A DNA stretch of 64,000 nt from assembly GCA_964036045.1 (NCBI GenBank), contig OZ038382.1, positions 116,222,429 through 116,286,428 of the forward strand, given 5' to 3'. Under the pieces are notes generated by a model. It was not told the DNA's origin. It ran no database searches and saw nothing but the letters and a program-made list of their open reading frames with translations. Origin of the DNA: Eutreptiella sp. 'Long Island Sound 2002' (lineage: Eukaryota > Euglenozoa > Euglenophyceae > Eutreptiales > Eutreptiaceae). The stretch's first letter is position 1; every line of letters begins with the position of its first letter. Positions 20,943 through 32,159 of this stretch are shown in pieces. Made by a program: the position numbers and the translations under genes.

Positions 20943-21900
20943 AGGGAGCAGTAGCAGTGAGACAGTGTGTAGTAGATCGCATTGCGCGTTGGATCCAGAC
21001 CGCTACAGTGTTTGGTCTGTGTCCACCGCTGACAGATGCATTTACAAGCAAATCTTTAAAACGGTTTGATCGGTTTTGGGATCGTCAGACAGATGCCTTG
21101 TTCCAGCCCTGGAACGAGGCTCATTTATGGTTACACCCCCCCAATGAGCTGTGGGAACAATGCGTCCCTAAATTGAGATTTGATGGGGCGCGAGGTGTGG
21201 CCATTCAGCCTGTGCGCAGGGATGCAGCGTGGTGGTGGGACTTTGGGGAAGTTGTGCTGGACTGGATACACATCCCCATTGGTTCCCCGCTGTTTGAGGA
21301 CGCACAGGGCATGGTACACACAACGGAGTGTGAGTACAGAATTGCGTTGTTTGATACATTTTGTAGTGATGCGGAAGGGGAAGGATGGGGTGATCCTGAG
21401 GACGTAGTTTCTGATCCCCATACAGTGCCAGCTTACAAAAAAGGCTGGAGTTCTGAAGATTGGGACTCCCCCAGCACTGTAGCCCCCCGCCCCTCTCCTC
21501 ACAGAAGCACTTTCGACCTGCCTGCTCCACACCCCACCCCATCTGAACTCCTGCGGCCGGATTCTGATGCTGAAACTGAATCTGACGATGACTCTCCTGA
21601 TCCTCACAGGATGTGTCGCGAGATGAAGCGCGGACTACACCGGGAGCAAGCGAAACGCGAGAAGCGTCTAGCAATGCCTCGATCTGACTCTGAGCTTGGT
21701 ATGTGCGCGAATTCTTCGCCTGAATTTTCTGACAGTTCTCCCTCTCTTCCTCAAGCAGCATACGGCATTAATTCCCTTCCCCATGATCAGTGTGATTCTG
21801 TCCGTTCTAGATTCGGACATCGGGCACGTCCACCGGGCCGCACACATGTGCAGGCAGGTTGGACTGCGACGCCAGAGCGGCATATAAGGTCAGTGATACA
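20939..21900 (+). CDS. D pre-RT module (PP motif) and acidic linker
   Basis: The first 150 residues of the RT frame hold a module also seen in A/B and C: an F-T-S/F-A-S start, aromatic RFW, Q-P-W, then HPPNELWEQ, a basic strand, Gly-Ala-Arg-Gly, a hydrophobic strand, WWW and a GSPLF turn (about 21040-21300). The order recalls the NPP-type module that follows RNase H in some DIRS-like polyproteins, but here it precedes RT. After it comes an Asp/Ser/Pro-rich linker (about 21430-21880). No enzyme activity can be claimed. Confidence 0.55.
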
Positions 21901-23050
21901 GGCAGATGAAGATTTGTCAGGTGCTGAAAGCCTCAAGGAGACTATCATGGAGAAGTACAGTGACAGAGTTTTTCGTTCTATACCGACACATGAGGTCACC
22001 GAGGAAGCACAGGGCAAACCGGGTCCGCATGCTAAGGTCAGGTTACAGTTGAAACAAAAGCATGCAGGACCCCGAGCTGATAAACCCATCAGAGCAGTAG
22101 GACCGAAGGAAAGTGCCCTGTATGATAAAGTCATGGGTTTTAAGAAAAAAGGGATGCTTCGGAAGTGTGAGGGCGACCCACAGTGGGTTGCTAGGGCATT
22201 TTTGGTTCCGAAACCGGGTGGAAAATGGCGTTTAGTCATTGACTATCGCCATCTCAACTCTTGCCTGGAGGGCAAAAACTTCCGCCTCCCCGTCATTGAG
22301 GACCAGCTGGCCAATCAGCAGGGAAATTTATTATATTCGCTCATTGATTTGGAAGAAGGGTTCCATCAAATGCACCTTGAGGAGGACAGCAAACACCTCA
22401 CGGCGTTTTGCACTCCTTTTGGTGTGTTTGAATGGAACGTCTTGCCCATGGGGGTTAAAGTGGGCCCAGCTGCTTTTCAGGAGATGGTGCAGCATGTCAC
22501 GCGCAACTGCCCATCACCCAAGCCATACAGAGATGACATTATGTCCTCTAATGGCAAAGAAATTTTGGATTCCCAGTAAAAAACCACTATAGCCCAAAAA
22601 CAGGAACCAGAAATGCTGCAAAAATACTTCCAGGCGCATGCAGAGAAGCTTTGTGCCTTGTTTGATGCGTTGGCGGAAGCCCAACTTACTGTGAAACCCG
22701 AGAAATGTCATTTATTTAAAAAGCGGGTGCAGTACGTTGGGCACATTTTACAGAACGGCCAAACATTTCCCAGCCCGGCCAAGACTGAAGCAGTGCGGCA
22801 GTGGCAGCACGACACCATCACTACTGCCAAACAGCTCAAGGGATTTTTGGGGCTGGTGGGATGGCACCAAGTGTACATCCCAAAATTTGCAGAAATGGCC
22901 GCCCCCCTCATGGACACCCTTAAGGGCAAGTATCAGTACGCCCCCCCTGAAGCAGCAGATGAAAAGACTGATACAAATGTCCCGAAGAAACGCAAACGCA
23001 TCAAATTGAGTGCCAAAGAAGCGCACATCCATTGGAGTGATGAGATGAAG
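21901..23050 (+). pseudogene. D reverse transcriptase
   Basis: Frame 2 carries the Ty3-type RT series: a KPIRAVGPKE leader, VPKPGGKWRLVIDYRHLN, SLIDLEEGFHQ, TAFCTPFGVFEWNVLPMGV, then catalytic YRDD (22524-22535), VKPEKCHLF and the GFLGLVGWHQVYI connection. TAA at 22577 lies soon after YRDD; the frame then resumes unchanged at 22580. A single stop in an otherwise conserved RT marks this copy as defective unless the stop is bypassed. The enzyme would copy element RNA in virus-like particles, primed from 14119. Confidence 0.92.
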
Positions 23051-23560
23051 AAAAACTTTGAATGTTTAAAAAGCGCATTAAATGCGGCTACAGGTTTGTA
23101 TCTGCCCAAACCTGGGAGGCCCTGGCGCATACGCTGTGATGCGTCAGATTATGCTATTGGGGGTGCCTTGGAGCAGGAACAGGAAGATGGAGGGTAGCAT
23201 CCTGTCGCGTTTTTTAGTCGCAAGCTCCAAGGCCAGCGGGCAGGGCAGGGGGGCAGTACCAGAAACACTGGGCAGTATGCTTGGACCCCCCGGGAAAAGG
23301 AAACCTATGCGGTTGTGGCCTGTTTGCTCAAGTTCCAATCCTGGATTGGGAGCCAGGAGGTTCTGGTGCAAACAGATCACAGCTCCATAGTGAAATGGTA
23401 CAAAGAAAATCTTTGTACCATTTCAGGGCCTTTGGGTCGGCGGGGGTGTTGGCATGAATTTTTGAGTCGATTCAATCTTACGATTGAATATCGACCAGGG
23501 GATGAAAACAACGGGGCAGATGCCCTTAGTCGATGGGCCTACCCAGCCAGGGTGGCCCAG
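23051..23560 (+). pseudogene. D RNase H
   Basis: Same frame as RT. Motifs: RCDASDYAIGGAL (first Asp), VAFFSRKL, ETYAVVA (Glu), VQTDHSSIVKW (Asp) and NGADALSRW (last Asp). TAG at 23195 interrupts between the first and second motif. It would degrade RNA in RNA:DNA hybrids during replication. The frame runs on to TGA 23951, with a Cys/His-containing spacer at about 23560-23950. Confidence 0.88.
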
Positions 23561-23874
23561 GATACAAATTTTCACGGCAGCACTGCCGATATGGAGGGCT
23601 GGGGCCAGGCTGAGAGAGCTGAGTGGGAACGAGTGAGGGCACAGTTGAAGGCGGACCATCCTGAGGCATTTCAGGACGAGCATGCCATGGTGCAGCTCTT
23701 GCAGGATGTATACCGTACTGTGGTCTCATTGCAGGATAATTCTGGGCTCTGTGTGGCCTCTGACGGTTGTGAGTTTGCGTCTCAGGAGGCTTTGTTTTGC
23801 CATGTTTTTGACTGTTCTCAGGATCAGGCTGAGTGCCCTGTGCCACAGTCTGATCTTCATCAGGAGGAGGCAAT

Positions 23875-25300
23875 GTGCCTCCCAGACACATACGACGTCA
23901 CCTCAGAACCGTACAGAACAGTGAAACCTTGCTTCAAGGCTTCACTGAGATGAGCTGGCACATGCCAGGGCTACAGACATACGTTCAGAATATCAAATCA
24001 GTAATAGTGCCGCCAGCCATTAAGGTTCTCAGTGAAGATTGGGAGCCTCATTATGAGAATGATCCTCTTATAGCGCCGCACTGGGAGGTGTTGACAAGGG
24101 AGAAAGTAGTTTTCATCAGGGATAAGGAGTATGTGTTATACCAGGGAAAAATCCGAGTCGGTGGACGCATTTATGTGCCTGTGGCCCTCACCAAGCAGGT
24201 CGTCGAGGCACAGCACAGTTATGCGCATCCTTGAACCGGCAAGACACACGAGATGTTCCGGCGTCGCTATCAGGCAGGCATTAAAGATAGTGATTTGACC
24301 GAGATCATTTCTCAGGTGGTGGGGTCTTGCCCGGTCTGCCAGACAGTGAAGGCAGGGAAGGGAGTGCAGCCACAGAGCTGTCACTCGTACCCCATCCCTG
24401 AATATCCCTTTGCCAGTGTGGCCATGGACTTCTGTGATATGGGGTAACACTCGGTGGAATCCGGAGGAGTCACATATGACAACCTTTTGGTTGTTGTATG
24501 CCGACTCACTGGATATGTCATGGCAGTGCCATGTTCAAAGACCATCACAGCCCCCCAATTAGCCGAGTTATATTTTGAGCGGGTAGTGGGTGTTATGGGA
24601 CTCCCGCACAAAGTGTTTTCGGACCACGACCACATTATCACCAAGGAATTTTTCACTACCCTTTGTGAATTAAGTGGTTTCCAACAAAAGCAGTCCCCGG
24701 TGTATCGCCCCCGGTCCAATGGGAGGGCAGAAAGGGCGGTACAGGTGGTACTCGTCGGTTTGCGGAAATTTTTCGCCCAAACTGGAAGGAAGAATTGGGT
24801 ACAGTTATTGCCACTGGCCCTGTGGACGGCCAATGACATCCCAGGGCCAGTGTTAGGATATTCCCCCCATTTTTTGGTCTTTGGACGCCAGCCTATTGGC
24901 TTCGGCGACTGTCCCCCGGTGATTCCTGAACATGGGTCACAGGATGCCATCCAGTTTTTTCAGAGGCTTGTTGCTGATCGCAAGTATGTCCAGCAAAAAT
25001 TGCAGAACATACATGATAGAGAGTCCAGAAAATTTTTGCAACAGCACCCCTGCCATGTATATCAGGACGGTGAGAGAGTGTGGTACCAAAACCACAAGAA
25101 GAACAGCAACAAGCGGAAACTGGACAGGCTGTGGCAAGGCTCGGGTGAGGTGTTGGCGAGAGTGGGTACCAACCAGTATCTGGTTGCCACAGAAAAGGGG
25201 GAGGTGGTTTTGGATTCAATGAGGATAAAACCGTACATCCCCCCCACACCAGGTGAGCAGGTCCCTCTACATTCTTACACAGAGCAAGAATTTTTGGTCG
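23875..25300 (+). pseudogene. D integrase
   Basis: Frame 1 takes over near 23900, so a frameshift separates it from RNase H. The N-terminal zinc domain has His residues near 24214-24250 (interrupted by TGA 24232) and SCPVCQ. TAA at 24445 falls after AMDFCDMG, the first catalytic Asp. The second Asp is in VFSDHDH, the Glu in NGRAERAV (about 24718). A GPY/F-like strand (RVGTNQYLV, RIKPYIPP) follows near 25150-25240. The core after 24448 is open to the end. Integrase inserts cDNA, here producing a 5-bp duplication. Confidence 0.9.
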
Positions 25301-25629
25301 AAACAGACCAATATATTGTAGAGGACATACGGGGACATAAAACATCAGGGAGAGGGAAAAACAAGGGGATACTATGGGAAGTTAAATATAGAGGCTTCCC
25401 TGAAACTGAATGGCAGCCGGCGTCTGCCCTCATGAACAATGTGACAGACGTCTGGCTGAAATACAATCGAAAACACAACATAGACAACAGTATGAAGGAT
25501 TTGAGGGTGCTGCAAGCACAGGATACTTGTCCTTGTATGCTGCATGACACACTGCATCAGCTGTACAGGGAGGAGAGGGCTGCACGGCGCTCGTTGAAGC
25601 GTTTGGAGAGGGACTCCAGACCGGAATAG
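25301..25629 (+). CDS. D integrase chromodomain and tail
   Basis: Continuous with the integrase frame. YIVEDIRGHK, then LWEVKYRGFPETEWQPASAL form a typical chromodomain (about 25312-25440), which in chromoviruses can bind histone marks and guide insertion. A basic, Glu/Arg-rich helical tail ends at TAG 25627. Confidence 0.85.
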
Positions 25630-26540
25630 CCCCCCCCCCCCCTCTGCACGCGTCAGGAGTGGGGATGTGTCATATCCAAGCCTTGCTGCCTTGCAGGCTT
25701 CAACCGATTCAATATCAAGGAGTCATTTTGGAGTCATTGAGAGGTAGGGTGCTGATTGAGAGGTACAGTGCAGGGTGGGATTCAGCTTTTGTTTGTACGA
25801 GGTCTCCCCCTCTGTGACAGAACATTGCGCGACAGGTGTCATTAACGTTTCTATTTTTTTACCAACTGTTGGCGGGTTGGCCCTTCAAAATTTTTCGGAG
25901 GGGAAGCCATTTTACACCGTGCTTTCTCATGACTTGTCGAAGTTCGGTGTGACACCTCCGCTCTGTCCGTGTTATCCTCCCCTTGTGTCTTTGTTGTTTT
26001 TGTTTGTTGCAGGCATAACATTCAGAATCCATTCCAGTCAGAATGAAGCGGAAACCGGAATCCCCGCAAGGAATGAAGTGGAGACCGGAATCCCAGACTG
26101 GCCAGGGTTAATTAATCAATTTTTTCTGAATGGGACAGGCCTGCATTGGTGTTTGTGTTGCTGAGATTGTAGTATATGGATACCAGGCATTTTCAGTTCA
26201 GGATTGCTTGACTGGGACTGCTGGCATGACAGCTTTATCATTGGTTGGCTGTCGGGCGCTGGCTTAGCCTAGGTAGATACGACGTTGCACAGGGACGGCC
26301 ATGGGCTGCCAGCCTCCACAGGACACACACAGGAGCACCCAGCCAATCATAGATACGTCGTGCTCGAGGCCTGCAGTACTCCTGGAGTCTGTGGGATCCT
26401 TTGCTCTATTCCTTTCCTCCCCTCCACTTATTGTGCTTGGCTGCACCACGGAGTACAGGTGACGGAATGTCCGACTGCTGGATTTTTCGTACAGTGGGCT
26501 GCTTCACACCAACAGGACCAGCCACTCCCCCTTGGGTCGT
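25630..26540 (+). other. D 3-prime non-coding region
   Basis: Between the pol stop and the polypurine tract. A C run follows the stop. A short tandem duplication of GAATGAAGYGGARACCGGAA lies near 26040-26090. One 129-codon frame (25775-26164) shows no known domain and I do not call it a gene. Confidence 0.6.
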
Positions 26541-26555
26541 AGCTTAGGGAGGGAG
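26541..26555 (+). promoter_or_regulatory. Polypurine tract of D
   Basis: TTAGGGAGGGAG directly abuts the 3-prime LTR, the usual site for plus-strand priming. Confidence 0.8.
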
Positions 26556-27103
26556 TGTCATAATTGATAGGCACAATTCTTGAGAGCATTCAACCGGACT
26601 TCAACTACATGGTCGAATCCGGTTTTCATGTGTTGGGCTTTTCTTCACATGCTTTGTGTATGTTTCACACATGTTGTACGTACAAGTTCACTATCATTTT
26701 GATATTATTTATTATTATATTTTGGGTTTGACACTTATGATTTGAGACAACTTGTGTTTACATAAGCTTTGATTTCCATGTTCATATATTTTCATGTTCT
26801 TCTCTCAGGACTTCCAATGTTATGTATTGCTTTGCAATGAAGTGGGAATCACAAGCAGTAGAAGAGCCCAAGAGACCGAACACCCATCACCAAGTACACC
26901 ACAGGTTCAGCCAAACACCGACCCTTGTTGTGTTGACTTGTTGTGTTTTCTTAGGGTGTTGCGAAGGTTGTTGTGATTTTGATTGTTATTTTGGTGGTAA
27001 AAAAATCAATTGGAAATTTTGGGGAATTATCCATTTTTCACTAAAGCCCAACAACATTTAGAGTGATGGAGTCTCTAAGCACTAGTAGGAGTACTGTATG
27101 ATA
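26556..27103 (+). repeat. 3-prime LTR of D
   Basis: 548 bp, same length as the 5-prime LTR with about 13 substitutions by eye, followed by GTTAG (27104-27108). Confidence 0.95.
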
Positions 27104-27108
27104 GTTAG

Positions 27109-28140
27109 CCCAAGGCGCCCGCCGGACCCCAGCCTGGGGCTGGACCCCCTGCCAAGCCGTATCGGAATGATGGTGGAGGATCGTCCCCTAAGCCCCCCCT
27201 CAGACTTGAGATTAGGGGGGGGGTGGCAAGGGAAAAGGCAAAGGCAAGGGTGATGGTAAGGGCAAGGGTAAGGGCAAGGCTTAGGGTTGTCAGAGAGTGT
27301 CGGTGAATCATTGTCTGGTGCAGCGCGAGGGTGAAACCACTGATTTCGCCCGGGTTCAATCATCAATCGCCCCGTCGGGGCTCTCTTCTGTTAATAAACC
27401 GACTGAGTCACGACGGTTTCAGGTCTGCTTAACACGTGTTGATGTGCCTGCCTGTCCTGCATCTGCGGATCGGCTTGGGGGCACGTTGGTGTGCAGCACC
27501 AAGGTAGCGCGGGTGAAAGCCCGGCTGCGGCAACGTGTCCACAGTCAAGAACAGTAGATTAGGATAGAAATCAGATGGCAATCTGACATTTTCAGTGTGA
27601 AACATAGTTGGTGTTAACTCATTATCTGAAATTTTGGACTGAGTAGGAACCTGGGGCAGTCCTCTGTATGGCGAACAGAGTGGTTACTGTGGTCACCTTG
27701 GCTGTCGGGGAAAACAGGTCCAAAGTAGCCAACTTTTTGCACAGTGTGCGCACAGCGCACGGTGCGCCCCATTAGGAGAGAGAGAGAGAAGAATGGCCGG
27801 TTCTCATTGACTGAATGACCCCGCCATAGGCATCTTTAGCCTTTAGTCGGAGTAAACACACTGGGGGGAGGGGGGAATCCACACCAACTAGGCTGGGGGG
27901 AGGAAAAAGACGTGGTGGTGGTGGGGTGGTAATTGCCCACACTGTTCGAAATCGGTAGCAAATGTTGCCTTCAGTTCGCCATGTGGCTATCGTATGTTTC
28001 TTGGGCCGACTTGGGTTCCCTCCACTCTACCTCCCACTGGCCCTGATTAGCATAGACGGGTTGTTTGGGCCAGGCATCAGGATATTCATCATCCGAGTCA
28101 CTCGGACACACGATCCCCCCGCCGAATTGGAGTCTGTTAA
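27109..28140 (+). pseudogene. C: basic tail and unassigned stretch between nucleocapsid and protease
   Basis: C resumes after D's right duplication. At 27190-27290 a Lys/Gly repeat (GKGKGDGKGKG) suggests the basic end of nucleocapsid. A short frame at 27297-27557 has no domain. From 27560 to 28140 I see only short broken frames, a GA-rich tract near 27776 and G-rich runs near 27865 and 27895. A 253-codon minus-strand frame overlapping the protease is treated as a shadow. Confidence 0.5.
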
Positions 28141-28500
28141 CCCTGCAGGGCAAGGCCACTGAGTTAATCGTACCAGCCACTGTCCAGTTTTCTAATTGTG
28201 ACGGCTGTGACCGCAGGGTGTCGCTTTTGCCCGATGATGGCTGTGAGGCCTTTGCCCTGGCGCCGTTTGATTTCTTTCCAGCGGGGACTCTGATTCCCGC
28301 CCGTCGCCCCCTGAAAATGGTTGCCATTGAAGGTAGTAACATCAGGGGAGGCACACAGGGAGGTGTGATGGATATCACTGTGCCACCTCGGAATTCTTCA
28401 GGGCTGGAGGAGGTTATTTTCTTGCCAACGGGCCTTTGTGTACGCGGCCGACGTGTGTGGAGGCCTTGTAGTAGGGTACCCATTTTTGAAGGCATATGGG
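28141..28500 (+). pseudogene. C protease, degenerate
   Basis: Frame 3 then frame 1 resemble D's protease: LPDDGCEAFAL stands where D has ADTGCEV, then GGTQGGVMDI, an FLP strand and, after a shift near 28435, VVGYPFLKAYGL. The catalytic DTG has become DDG and a frameshift splits the domain, so no activity is expected. Confidence 0.65.
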
Positions 28501-29742
28501 CTCTGTGTTGGCCCAGTTGCAGATTGCTTGCGGGACTGCCTGTCACAGTCACCGTCGGCGTCTCCTGCAAGTTCAGAGTTAGTACAGGATAATTCTGACA
28601 AGCAGGGTGATGTACAGTGTGCATGTGTTTCACACTCCGCTCTGCATTCAGTCTCTGGGTCTGATCAAGGGGTATTGTTGGACGACATTTTGCAGTTGCT
28701 CTTTCTGGGGGACGCCTTGGAAACTTTTGCATCTGCGCCCACTCCGTCCATTTTGCCTGTGGTCACGCCCTCTTTGAGTATGAGCCCATATGTTTTTGCA
28801 TGCACGCTTTCATGGCGTTATTTATGCTCTTCCTTTCTGTTTTCTGGAATGTACCTTTCTACAGTGCTGTGGGGTACGCTGATGTGGACACCTTTGACTT
28901 TTGCGGCCTCGTCGTCTGGTTCGCAACATGCGAGAAGTTTTGCAGATTCCTGTTCTTGTGGTGTTGGTTGTAAGTGTGTCGATGGGTGTGTGGAGTTGGG
29001 GCTGCGCGGCGCGTGGTCAATACCCATGCATCCAGAATATATTCCAGGGCAGCTGTGCGCCTGTGAGGACCCTGCAGTCAGGTGTCCCTGCGCTGTTTCG
29101 CCTGTGCCGGCAGCCCCTTCAAACTGTCCTCCTTTGTTGCCGCTGCTAGAATTTGTGCGGCGTTCCATTGTACATAGTGCTGAGGCCACTGATAATGAGT
29201 CTGATGGCATTTCTGATTTGGACTCCGACAATGGCTCTGACGCTGGGGTCGTGCTGGAGCAGGACAGGTCCTCTGATTCGTTTGCTGCAGGCTGGGGTCG
29301 TTCTCAGTCTAATGGGGGAGCGTGGACTGCATCCCCTCATGATTCCACAAGTCATGCCGTGCCTGTTACAGTTGGACCAGCCCTGCCGGAGAGAGATGAT
29401 CCCTTTCTTGCTAGGGGTCCGGCTGTCAGTTCAGTACAGGATGATTTTTTTGCTTCCCGTTTCCCTCACAGTGCTGCTTCCTCTGAGGGCCTGCCAGCTC
29501 ATGAGCGCCTGGTTCATAAGAAAAAGTGGTTCCGTATGACTGCCAAATATGTGTATGCCCGTGATCGGGCTTTGCTGGAGCCCTCCGTGTGCGAGGATAT
29601 TTTCTCATGGGCTGGATCGGCCTCTGATCGGAAGTCTATTCGTGAATTGTTTCCTAGGAGTTCGGATTCCTCCCTCAGGCCTTTGTTGTCTGGTGGTACG
29701 GCAGATGTGTGGAATGCGTGTTGGTCTGACCCATTGCTGTGA
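28438..29742 (+). pseudogene. C pol linker before RT
   Basis: 434 open codons in frame 1 start with the last strand of protease. They include Cys-rich segments (SCGVGCKCVDGC near 28950), hydrophobic stretches near 28740-28880 and an acidic Ser/Asp-rich part, ending at TGA 29740. It corresponds in place to D's linker after the protease, but no dUTPase motifs are seen. No function is assigned. Confidence 0.5.
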
Positions 29743-30003
29743 ATACAGGCCCCCCGGGCGAAATGGCGGGCCGCGGTACAAAAAACCTTGGTTGATCAAG
29801 CCAAACGTATTGCCGTAGTCCCGGTGGACAAGGCAAAGTCTTGGTTCTGGGCCCTGGGTGAGCCAGCGGTAGACTGTTGGGATCTCCCCCATCATGTGCC
29901 CATTTTTTCTGACGCTGAAGGATGGAGGTATCTACAGCAAAAGGGTGTGACCACCCGTGTCGTGTTGTTCGATGCGTTTGGGAATGAGCAAGGGGATGAC
30001 TAA
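29743..30003 (+). pseudogene. C pre-RT module
   Basis: The same frame continues after TGA 29740: a W-x-A-A-V-Q helix, AKRIAVVPV, SWFWALGE, then HHVPIFSDAEGW and VVLFDAFG. It lines up with D at about 21190-21370 (GVAIQPV, AAWWWDFGE, GSPLFEDAQG, RIALFDTFC). The earlier PP part is not clear because of the stop. Confidence 0.5.
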
Positions 30004-30196
30004 CCGACTGAGGCGTGGGATGATGTCCAGCTGGGCGAGCAGCTTGGCGGGGGGGGGGTACCAGTCCCGGGTGAAAGTGAAGCAGCTGCATACCCTACAT
30101 CCTGATTGTCCCCGTTATCATGCAGTTGAGACCCGCTCAATCTGAGGTGCTGTTGAAGCGGACCAACTGGATGAGCGTTGCCAGCATTGTAGGGAG

Positions 30197-31110
30197 TTGC
30201 TGGAAAAAGAGTTTGCTGATGTTTTCTCATTCCCAACTGTAACGGACGTTCCTGGTGACGTCAGGGACCCACACTCCATGCATCAGATTAAGCTGAAGCA
30301 GGGAAATAAGCCCCAAAAGTGTAGTCCCATTAGGTTGGCGGGGCTCAGGGAGGCTGCGTTTCCCTCCCTGAGTCATAAGTCTGAGTCCAGAGGTATGCTG
30401 AAAACCTCTGAGTCAGAATGGGGTACGCCGGCATTTATAGTCCCCAAACCGGGCGTCAACAAATGGCGCCTGGTTATTGACTATAGATACCTGAACACAT
30501 GCATCTCTGACGATGCACACCCCCTGCCCGCAATTGAGGACGTGGTGGCAGGACAGAGTGGAAATGCACTCTGGTCCGTCTTCGACTTAGAAGATTGATT
30601 CCATTAGATGCATCTCCACCCTGACAGTCAGCCGCTGACGGCCTTTGTCACACCCGAGGGGGTTGTATGAGTTGACGGTATTGCCGATGGGCCTGAAAAC
30701 GGCCCCATCGGCATACCAAAGATTGGTGAGTTGGTGTCTCCGGGATTTTACTCGGAGGTATGGCACTGAGCCGTACATCGATGATGTGTGTCATGGAACC
30801 GCGATAAATATAATCCGGATCCGGTGGACTTGGATGCCCCATTAAGGGATAGGTGTTTGCGGGAGCATTTTTCTCAATTGCGGGGATTTTTTCTGCTCAT
30901 GCAAAGGTATCGTCTCACCATTAAACCGGGTAAGTTTGTTTTGTTCGCTACCCGGGTGAAGTTTTGTGGTCATGTGCTCATGACGAGGCGGAGGGCACCG
31001 GATCTGGAGAAGACAGCTGCGGTGATGCGCTGGGACTGGCACGCAATTAAGACAACCACGCACATTAAGGCGTTCCTAGGGTTTACTCATTTGTACTTCC
31101 TCTATGTGCG
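30197..31110 (+). pseudogene. C reverse transcriptase
   Basis: Frame 2: EFADVFSFPT, the H-x-I-K-L leader, WGTPAFIVPKPG, WRLVIDYRYLN, then SVFDLED and a stop at 30596. Motifs resume with TAFVTPEG, a shift, LTVLPMGLKTAPSAYQ and catalytic YIDD (30774-30785). A further shift gives RLTIKPGKFVLF and KAFLGFTHLYFLY. Several stops and at least two frameshifts: dead, but clearly Ty3-type RT. Confidence 0.85.
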
Positions 31111-31830
31111 GGGTTATGCTAAGTTGGCGGCGCCACTGATGTTGTCATTGAAGGGCCTTGATCTGACAAAGAAGCAACGAAAGGAGAGTAAGGCTTCGCG
31201 TAAAAACCAGTCCACATCAGGCAGAGATGTGACCCCCCAGGAAGCTGCCAAATCCCGTAATGAGATTTTTGAGACTGAAGAGATGAAGCAATGTTTTGAG
31301 CAGCTGAACATCCGTTTTTGGGATGGGGCAGTTTTACATCAGCCTGACATGAATGCACCCTTTTATTTGCGGTGTGACTCGTTCACCTACGCGGTGGGTG
31401 GTGTGATCGAGCAAATGGGGTCCGCAGGTAGTCTGCGGCCTGTGGCTTTCTTTTCTAGGAAGCTGCAGAGAAAACAGGGGTATGGCCAGCGGGGCTGGTC
31501 CATACAAGAAAAAGGGACGTGAGCCATTGTGGCTACGTTATAAAAGTTTCGCAGTTGGCTGCGTAATTCCCTCATTAAGGTTCAGGTGCTCACTGATCAC
31601 GAGTCGCTCCAGCAGTGGCACACTGAGCAGTTAGATACGATGGCTGGCCTCATTGGTAGGCGTGGCTGTTGGCATCAGTTTTTATCCACCTTTGACATAG
31701 AAGTCATTTATGTCAAAGGTGAGGATCAGCAGGTGCCTGATATTTTGTCACGTTGGAGTTACCCTGAGCATCAGGCAGCACCTGATGTCAGCATACATGG
31801 GTCTGAGACTGATGTTTGTGGTTGGGAGTA
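31111..31830 (+). pseudogene. C RNase H
   Basis: Motifs: YLRCDSFTYAVGGVIE, VAFFSRKLQ, a damaged Glu motif after TGA 31520, VLTDHESLQQW (about 31590) and VPDILSRWSYP. The frame closes at TAG 31829. Order and motifs match D. Confidence 0.82.
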
Positions 31831-32159
31831 GGATGAACAGGAGGTGAAGGACTGGGCTGATTCAGTGTTGCAGTTCTCTCGGCGGGTGCGGTCTTGGGTG
31901 CGGGCAATAGGCCGAACGCCCTCCTGTAGGTCCAGGCCTGTTAAACGCCGCCTGCGGGCATTATAAAACGGTCTGAAAAATCAGTGCTGGAGTCCCAGCT
32001 CGTTTGCTTCTGCTACTGTGCATTCTCCTGATGCCTTGCTGCTTGCTGATTTTCCTGTTGCTTCTCTCAGGAGTGGTAGAGCGCGTCCAGGGGCTGTCTC
32101 GAAGTTGGCAGCTGATGTACAGGTGCTGTTCGATGACTGGATGGGCTCCCATTTGGCAG
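31831..32159 (+). other. C spacer between RNase H and integrase
   Basis: About 330 bases with only broken frames. D's equivalent spacer (23560-23950) carries Cys/His pairs; here nothing clear remains. Confidence 0.5.

Larger units (their letters stand above)
13571..27103 (+). mobile_element. Element D: dUTPase-bearing Ty3/gypsy chromovirus-like retrotransposon
   Basis: A 13.5-kb element with two 548-bp LTRs differing at about 13 positions by eye, iMet-type primer site, polypurine tract and GTTAG duplication. The order is coiled-coil gag, CA, zinc knuckle, protease, dUTPase, linker, pre-RT module, RT, RNase H, integrase, chromodomain. Gag is in frame 2, protease-dUTPase in frame 3, RT-RNase H in frame 2 and integrase in frame 1. 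Single stop codons interrupt each part, so it is young but defective. It lies inside C's gag-pol region in the same orientation. Confidence 0.95.

Noticed and set aside
17837-24447. Alternative genetic code to explain in-frame stops
   Set aside because: TGA, TAG and TAA all occur, most are private to one copy and the sister has a sense codon; decay explains them better.
27971-28732. 253-codon minus-strand frame that reads like an acidic host protein
   Set aside because: It overlaps the C protease, which matches D in order; no independent support.
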